A model generated the notes under the pieces. That model ran no database searches. It worked only from the letters and a program-made list of their open reading frames with translations, and was not told the DNA's origin. The translations under genes and the position numbers were made by a program. Positions 56,547 through 64,000 of a DNA stretch of 64,000 nt are shown in pieces. Source of the DNA: Cichorium intybus (lineage: Eukaryota; Streptophyta; Magnoliopsida; Asterales; Asteraceae). The stretch lies in contig CM042013.1 of assembly GCA_023525715.1 (NCBI GenBank), positions 76,553,494 through 76,617,493 of the forward strand, written 5' to 3'. The stretch's first letter is position 1. Every line of letters begins with the position of its first letter.

Positions 56547-59500
56547 TTACATAGTTTCATATTCATAAAACACTAAACACAAATCAAATCCATTCATTAG
56601 AAAACAAAGTCCTATACCCTTAGCGTGACTTTCATGCTTAGCTTGGGGTAAAGGTTTCGTGAATAGGTCTGCCAAATTCTGATCTGTATGAACCTTGTGA
56701 ATACTTATTTCACCATTCTTAACTTCATGTCGTATGTAGTTATACCTTCGGTGAATGTGTTTGGTCTTTTGATGCGATCTAGGTTCCTTTGCTTGAGCTA
56801 TAGCACCCAGATTGTCACCGAAGATTTCTATAGGGTCCCGAATGGAAGGAACAACCCCTAGATCTTCAATGAACTTTCTCATACAGACAAATTCTTGAGC
56901 AGCTTCTGAAGCAGCAACATATTCTGATTCTGTAGTGGATTGTGCAATCACTTCTTGTTTGGAACTCTTCCAAGACACGGCTCCTCTATTTAAAATAAAC
57001 ACATACCCAGATTAAGATCTCGAATCGTCCCTATCTGTTTGGAAGCTTGCGTCAGTGTAACCCTTTACTTTTAAGCTTTCTTCCAAACCACCGTAAACTA
57101 AGAACATATCTTTAGTTCTTCTCAAGTACTTAAGAATGTTCTTTACAGCAGTCCAGTGGGCTTCACCTGGGTTCTGTTGATATCTACTAGTCATGCTTAA
57201 GGCACATGAGACGTCGGGCCTAGTGCATAACATGACATACATGATAGATCCAATTGCCGAAGCATATGGGACATGTTTCATCCTTTCAAGTTCAGTCCTA
57301 GTGCTTGGGCACTGAGACTTACTTAGGATGGTGCCGTGTGGTATTGGCAAGAATCCTATTTTGGAGTCTTGCATCTTGAACCTTTTCAATATTTTATCAA
57401 TATATGCACTTTGGCTTAGACCAATAAGTCTTTTAGATCTATCTCTATAGATCTTTATGCCTAATACATAAGCAGCTTCTCCTAAGTCCTTCATTGAGAA
57501 ACAGTTCTCAAGGAACGCTTTGACACCTTTTAAGGTTGGGATGTCATTTCCAAATAAAAGTATGTCATCTACATACAATACTACGAATATGACTATGCTC
57601 CCACTAGCTTTCTTGTAAACACAGGAGTCATCCTCATTTTTTATGAATCCAAAATTTGTAATCTTTTCATCAAAGCGGATGTTCAATGTTCGAGATGCTT
57701 GCTTTAATCCATAGATAGATCTTTTAAGCTTGCACACTTTGTTTGGATGCTTGGGATCGACAAAACCTTCAGGTTGATCCATATAGATATCTTCCATTAA
57801 GTGTCCATTGAGGAAAGCGGTCTTGACATCCATTTGCCATATCTCATAATCATAGTATGCGGTTATGGCAAAAAGTATCATAATTGACTTGATCATTGCC
57901 ACTGGTGAAAAGGTCTCATCATAGTCAATACCATGAGTTTGTGAGTATCCTTTAGCGACAAGTCTTGCCTTAAAAGTGTGAACATTTCCATCCACATCGG
58001 TTTTCTTCTTGAAAACCCATTTGTTCCCAACGGTCTTACAATTGGTGGGAAGATTAACCAAGTCCCATACTTGGTTATCGTGCATGGATTGCATCTCTGT
58101 GTTCATGGCTTCTAGCCATTTGTCAGACTCAGGATCTGACATTGCATTCTGGTAGTTGACGGGTTCATCAGAATCTATCGTATAAACTTCTTCTTCCATC
58201 ATTAGGTAACCATACCTTTCAGGTTCAAATCGAACCCTACCAGATCTGCGAACATCTTGTGTTACAATTTGTTCCTGATCAACTGTTTGTTCAGGTTCAA
58301 CAATTTCTTGTTGAATGCTAGATCCAATTTCTTGTGTATCAGGCTGTGGTTCCTGAAGTTCTTCAAGTTCCACAAACCTCCCACTAGCCTCTTCCGTCAT
58401 AAACTTGTTTTCTAGGAATTCAGCCTTTCGAGAAATAAATATCTTATTCTCTACGGGATTGTAGAAGTAGTATCCAAGACAATCTTTCGGATACCCTACA
58501 AAGATACACTTGATTGAACGGGGTTCTAGTTTGTTTGAAGCTTCTTGTCTAACATAAGCTTCACAACCCCATACCTTGAGATAGGATAAAGATGGAACCC
58601 TTCCATGCCATATCTCATAAGGCGTTTTATCTACATTCTTAGTAGGTGCCATGTTTAGGAGACGAGCAGCTGTTTGTAAAGCATAACCCCAAAATGATAA
58701 AGGTAGAGTACTTCTACTCATCATGGATCGAACCATATCCAATAGTGTTTGGTTCCGCCTCTCAGATACACCATTATGTTGTGGTGTTCCAGGTGGAGTA
58801 AGTTGTGAAACAATTCCACAAGTCTTAAGATGATCCATAAAGTTTGTAGTTAAGTACTCACCTCCTCTATCAGAACGTAGAACTTTAATTGTTTTGTTGA
58901 GTTGGTTTTCCACTTCACTTTGAAACATTTTGAACATTTCAAATGCCTCATGTTTATGTTTAATCAAATAAACATATCCAAAACGACTAAAGTCGTCAGT
59001 GAAAGTGATGAAATATCTTTCACCATATCTAGTCATTGGCTTGAAAGGACCACATACATCCGTATGTATGATTCCTAACAAGTCCTTTGACCTCTCATTG
59101 GTTCCCGAGAAAGGAGCTTTAGTCATCTTGCCATGTAAACAAGATTCACATATATCAAATGAGTCATTCTCATTTGCCTTCAAAAGTCCATACTTTTGAA
59201 GTTGAGATATGCGTTTCTTGTTTATATGCCCAAGTCGACAATGCCATAGATAAATTTGACTCAAATCACATTTGGGTCTCTTGGTGAAAGTGTGGTATAA
59301 AAAGCCATGGTTAGTCTTTTCATCAAGGTTTACTTCATAAATTCCATTTAAAGGCCTAGCCTCAAAATAGAACACATTGTTTTTGTAAACACAAATGTCA
59401 TCATTCATAAAGCAAAGATCAAATCCATATTGTCTCAACTTAGCAACCGAAATAATATTCCTAGTCAAGCTAGGAACATAATAAACATTCAACAATGTCA

Positions 59501-60602
59501 AATACAAGCCACTAGGTAGTAATAAATCAAAACTTCCAATTGAATCCACCGCAACCCTTGCACTGTTTCTAACCCGGAGTACTACCTCGTTTGCCTTCAG
59601 TCGCCTACTCCTTTTGAACCCCTGCAACATATTACAAATGTGAGTTCCACAACCAGTATCAAATACCCATGTGTTAGGAGATAAATTATAAAGTTCTAGG
59701 TCTATCACATAGATACCTGAAGTGCCCTCACCGGCCTTCTTCTTCTTCAACTCCGCAAGATAGGTAGGGCAATTCCTCTTCCAATGCCCAACTTTGCCAC
59801 ATTCGAAGCACGCGTCTTCTTTGGCAATTTTTGCCTTCTTCTTGGGCGGACGGGGTGTTTAGACAACTTTCTTGCCCTTTTCTTTGACAACCTTTGCCTT
59901 CCCCTTGCCCTTGGAGTTGGTGGGGTGTTCGGGTCTAGTTCTCTTTGTGCCACCTTCCTTGATCATGAGAACTTGAGTGGTTTTCTTAGGCAGATTCTTT
60001 TCCGCGGTAATTAGCATCCCATGCAATTCCGGGATAGTCTTGTTCAAACCATTCATGTTATAATTCATGACAAAAGGATCAAAAGACTTTGTCAAGGAGT
60101 TAAGGATCATATCCGTTGCTAGCTCTTCGGGCATCACAACTCCAAGACGTGCCAAATGATCAATGTGACTCTTCATCTTGAGCACATAAGAGCTAACCGA
60201 CTGCCCATCCTCCATCTTGCAAGCATGGAAAGCCCGAACAGTTTCGAACCTTTCCGTTCTTGCAAGTTGTTGGAACATTTCCTTCAACTGATTAATCATG
60301 TCATAGGCCGAATGATTCTCTAAATCCTTCTGAAGGTCAGGAATCATAGTTGCCAACATTAGACATGATGCATCAATGGAGTCATCCATCTTTTTGAGCC
60401 ATGCATCATGTGCGGGCTTAGGGATGGCAGGGGGCTCTTCAGGAAGTGGTTCATTGAGAACATATTCTTTCTTTTCTTGTTTGAGAACTATTCTCACACT
60501 ACGGTACCAATCTAAGAAGTTGGTGTGGTTTAGTTTTTCTCCCTCAAGGAGAGACCGTAGTGATGTTTTGTTTGGAGCCGGGTTTGTTGTATTTGGTGCC
60601 AT
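56547..60602 (-). pseudogene. Copia-1 gag-pol polyprotein, two in-frame stops
   Basis: One frame of 1,352 codons from ATG 60602 to the stop at 56547. It is interrupted only by TAA at 59859-59861 (after gag) and TAA at 57012-57014 (in RNase H). Domains in order: UBN2-type gag; zinc knuckle CFECGKVGHWKRNC (59790); protease FDTGCGTHICN; pre-integrase HCRLGH; integrase with D (HTDVCGPF), D (RSDRGGEY) and E (NGVSERRNQ); RT with MDVKTAFLNG and YVDDILLFGND; RNase H with TESEY and GDNLGAI. All catalytic residues are present. It would make virus-like particles and integrate cDNA if translated through; the stops may be recent mutations. The first lies between gag and the zinc knuckle, so gag alone could still be made. 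Confidence 0.95.
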
Positions 60603-62496
60603 CTACAAAATTTTAACAAGGTTTAATTTAGGAATTTATGATATTAAGTCCTTAATAATTAATACCCTTTTGTTTCATAAACTTTAATTGATTAAGGTCT
60701 AGAATCCAAGTTGCAATACAAACAAGCGGTTAGGTATCCTTTATCCCGCCTATTCGAATCAACAAGGTAGGTAACAGTTTACCAATTATATCCAAATATA
60801 ATTTCTAGAGTTATGGGATCCCATTATAACATTTATAAGTTTGGCATGTTTGATCCCATCTATGCCTTGGATTTCTAATGCTTAGGTGACCTTTATCACA
60901 AAAGATTTCCAAAAATAACCTTCCCACCTAAACGGACGTGTAGTTTTCACAACTATTAATGGTTAGGTGTCCTTTATCCCATCAATATTGCAAAAACTAC
61001 CTCTTATATCACAAGAAGACTCCAAGTGGTTAGGTAACCTTTATCCCATAAGGATATACAAGTGATACATGAGTGTCTTTAAGAGGGATGGCATTGATTT
61101 GTATTTTGAAAGGGATTTTGTATGTTTTACAATTTTAATTTTGAAAAACATATGGTATCATGTAGATTGCATGCATCTAATGAACATGGTACCATTAAAT
61201 CTCATTTTGTTAATTGGTTCTTTAATCATAAAATCTCCATTTTATTGATTCTTTGTTTGTGGTCAAGATTACAATTAATATCCAATATTAAGTTTAAGTT
61301 TGATCACATATATGAGAACCAATTTTAATCCTAAATAATTACCATTATTACTTAGGGTTGGAGTTTGTAAGAATTCATAAAATCTCCATTTTATTTGTTT
61401 CATTTATTTTCAAAACTTGACTTTATAGGTTTTATAACAAAACCCATTTTTAATAAAACCAATTGTATTACATCTTATGTTTTATATGTCAATTTGAAAA
61501 TTACAAACTCCTTGATGATTATGTTTAATTATCTAGGTTGTCTAGCATGCAAAATATTATTTTCATCCACAACATAAAATCATAAAACATTCAATCATCA
61601 CATGCATGCATGGGTGCACAAACACAAGCCAACTAGTTTGATATTTCATGTGAGCCATACATGAAATATCAAGTCCAAACCTAGGGACAAAAAGGTGACA
61701 AAAACTCAACCAAATGATCTTCGATTTGGCTACAATTTTGCCAAGCTTCTTATATCATCAAATGACATTTGAACCACCATTTCTTGACACCATGGAAGAG
61801 CTTGTGAATTTTCTTTTGGCCTCCTAAAACTTGCGACAGGAACAGCCTCTAACAGGAGGGTTTTTGTGATTTTTGTTGCTTTCTTAACTTCATTCTTGGC
61901 CATATTGATGCTAATACTTGTTAAAACTTAATGTATATACTAGATATTAAAGTTACCAACAAGTATATCACCAAATGACCAAGATATGAATTTTTATGAA
62001 CCTTCTTAACAGGTTCGAAATTGGACAGCAGCCATGCAGGAAAATGTTGCTGTTGGGTGTAATCTCCTCTTGGTCTTTACTTCCTTCTCTTGTTACATTT
62101 TGTGAAAAATATAAAATACAACTATTATAATAATTACAAAATGAATAAAAGAAGGAAATAACTAATTATTATTACATACCATTTGAATAAAAGAATATAT
62201 TACAACCATATCGAATTTAAACACAAAACATGCATCATATAGTCCTTGGCTTGTTTATGCACCATTTTATCACATAAAATCATAAGAAAATCAACACTTT
62301 GTTTTTCTAAGGCAACAATTATGTAACCAAATGCATGCAATTATAAAATATAGTTGGTTACATAAAATCATAGATTAAACACTTGCATGTTGCCAAAGAA
62401 GGCATGCATGAAACTTTCATTCAAGAAGATGAACATTCATGGCTTCCAAAAACCAAGTTTATCCAAATAAAATTATCTAAACATGCAATATAGCCA
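60603..62496 (-). other. Copia-1 long untranslated leader with repeated motif
   Basis: 1.9 kb between the primer site and gag, unusually long for Copia. It holds four copies of a motif like GGTTAGGTRWCCTTTATCCC (60728-60747, 60880-60899, 60961-60980, 61028-61047). No ORF with recognisable domains is found. Confidence 0.7.
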
Positions 62497-62509
62497 TGGC
62501 TCTGATACC
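62497..62509 (-). other. Copia-1 primer-binding site
   Basis: The minus strand reads TGGTATCAGAGCC, complementary to initiator tRNA-Met, two bases from the 5' LTR. Confidence 0.94.
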
Positions 62510-62511
62510 AA

Positions 62512-63695
<1,184 letters not shown>

Positions 63696-63700
63696 TTAAG

Positions 63701-64000
63701 TGCTACGCAGCAATAGTCTCAAGCAAATGCGAAAGCCATCGCAAACATGGAACGACAAATTGGATAAATGGCCGAGGATCAGTAAAAGAGGGACAGTGGA
63801 AAATTACCAAGTGCTACGGAGGTTAATCCAACCCATAATCAACGATCAGGAAAAGATCACGTTAACACTGGCGAATCTGAATGGCGAAAAGTCACTTTGG
63901 AAGATTTATTTGAAGTTGGAAGTGAAGTGGAACCGGAGAAAGGAGAAAAAGTTCCAGAAATAGAGGGAGGTAAGGAAAAAAGAATTACTGTTGACAAAGG
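63701..64000 (+). pseudogene. Athila-4 gag, resumed after Copia-1
   Basis: Directly after the TTAAG duplication the gag frame that stopped at 54663 continues: TQQ, a TAG, then SQANAKAIANMERQIG, a TAA, MAEDQ, a TAA, and an acidic stretch with SEWRKVTLEDLFEVGSE. Athila-1 gag has the matching QANTKSIANMERKIAQLAED. Three stops within about 90 bases show decay. Pol lies beyond the window. Confidence 0.85.

Overview
The window is nuclear DNA of a flowering plant, most likely a eudicot and perhaps Asteraceae. The base composition is AT-rich, genes are sparse and carry introns, and most of the sequence is layered plant transposons (Ty3/Athila-like and Copia LTR elements, LINE, SINE, CACTA, PIF/Harbinger, Mutator-like and Helitron). 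The family assignment rests on the look of the acyltransferase and transposon proteins and was not tested by a search.

Only one complete host-type gene is visible: an intronless BAHD acyltransferase at 2286-3647 (+). Downstream lie a tRNA-derived SINE (4228-4369) and a 721-bp near-perfect palindrome (4498-5218). From 5502 to 20318 matching CACTA ends bracket a container. It holds a defective Athila-like element (6743-16988, minus, target duplication ATAGA), itself hit by a solo LTR (11250-13097) and a 252-bp mini LTR (13453-13704), and a Harbinger-like element (18408-20089).

From 21050 to 23845 are exon sets on the plus strand with correct splice sites and phases from at least two, probably three, genes: a TPR-like first exon, four exons of an unidentified gene, and five exons of an MTM1-like mitochondrial carrier. 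Next come a terminal-inverted-repeat element (24696-26115), a Pack-MULE-like element carrying an LRR fragment (27235-28714) and a Helitron with clear termini carrying a spliced gene (28732-31651, minus).

The right half is one nest. A decayed LINE (31900-35883) is cut by an Athila tandem on the minus strand. Athila-3 (35884-41922) has a 397-codon acidic reading frame where gag-pol should be. It shares an LTR with Athila-2 (41923-51674), which retains RT, RNase H and integrase. Copia-2 (42312-49669, plus) sits in the Athila-2 integrase. Athila-4 (from 51675, plus) cuts the Athila-2 reverse transcriptase, and young Copia-1 (54664-63695, minus, duplication TTAAG) sits in the Athila-4 gag, which resumes at 63701. 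The Athila copies are complementary wrecks, each missing different modules, so any recent movement needed proteins supplied in trans. Copia-1 is closest to intact: one reading frame with two stop codons and all catalytic motifs present.
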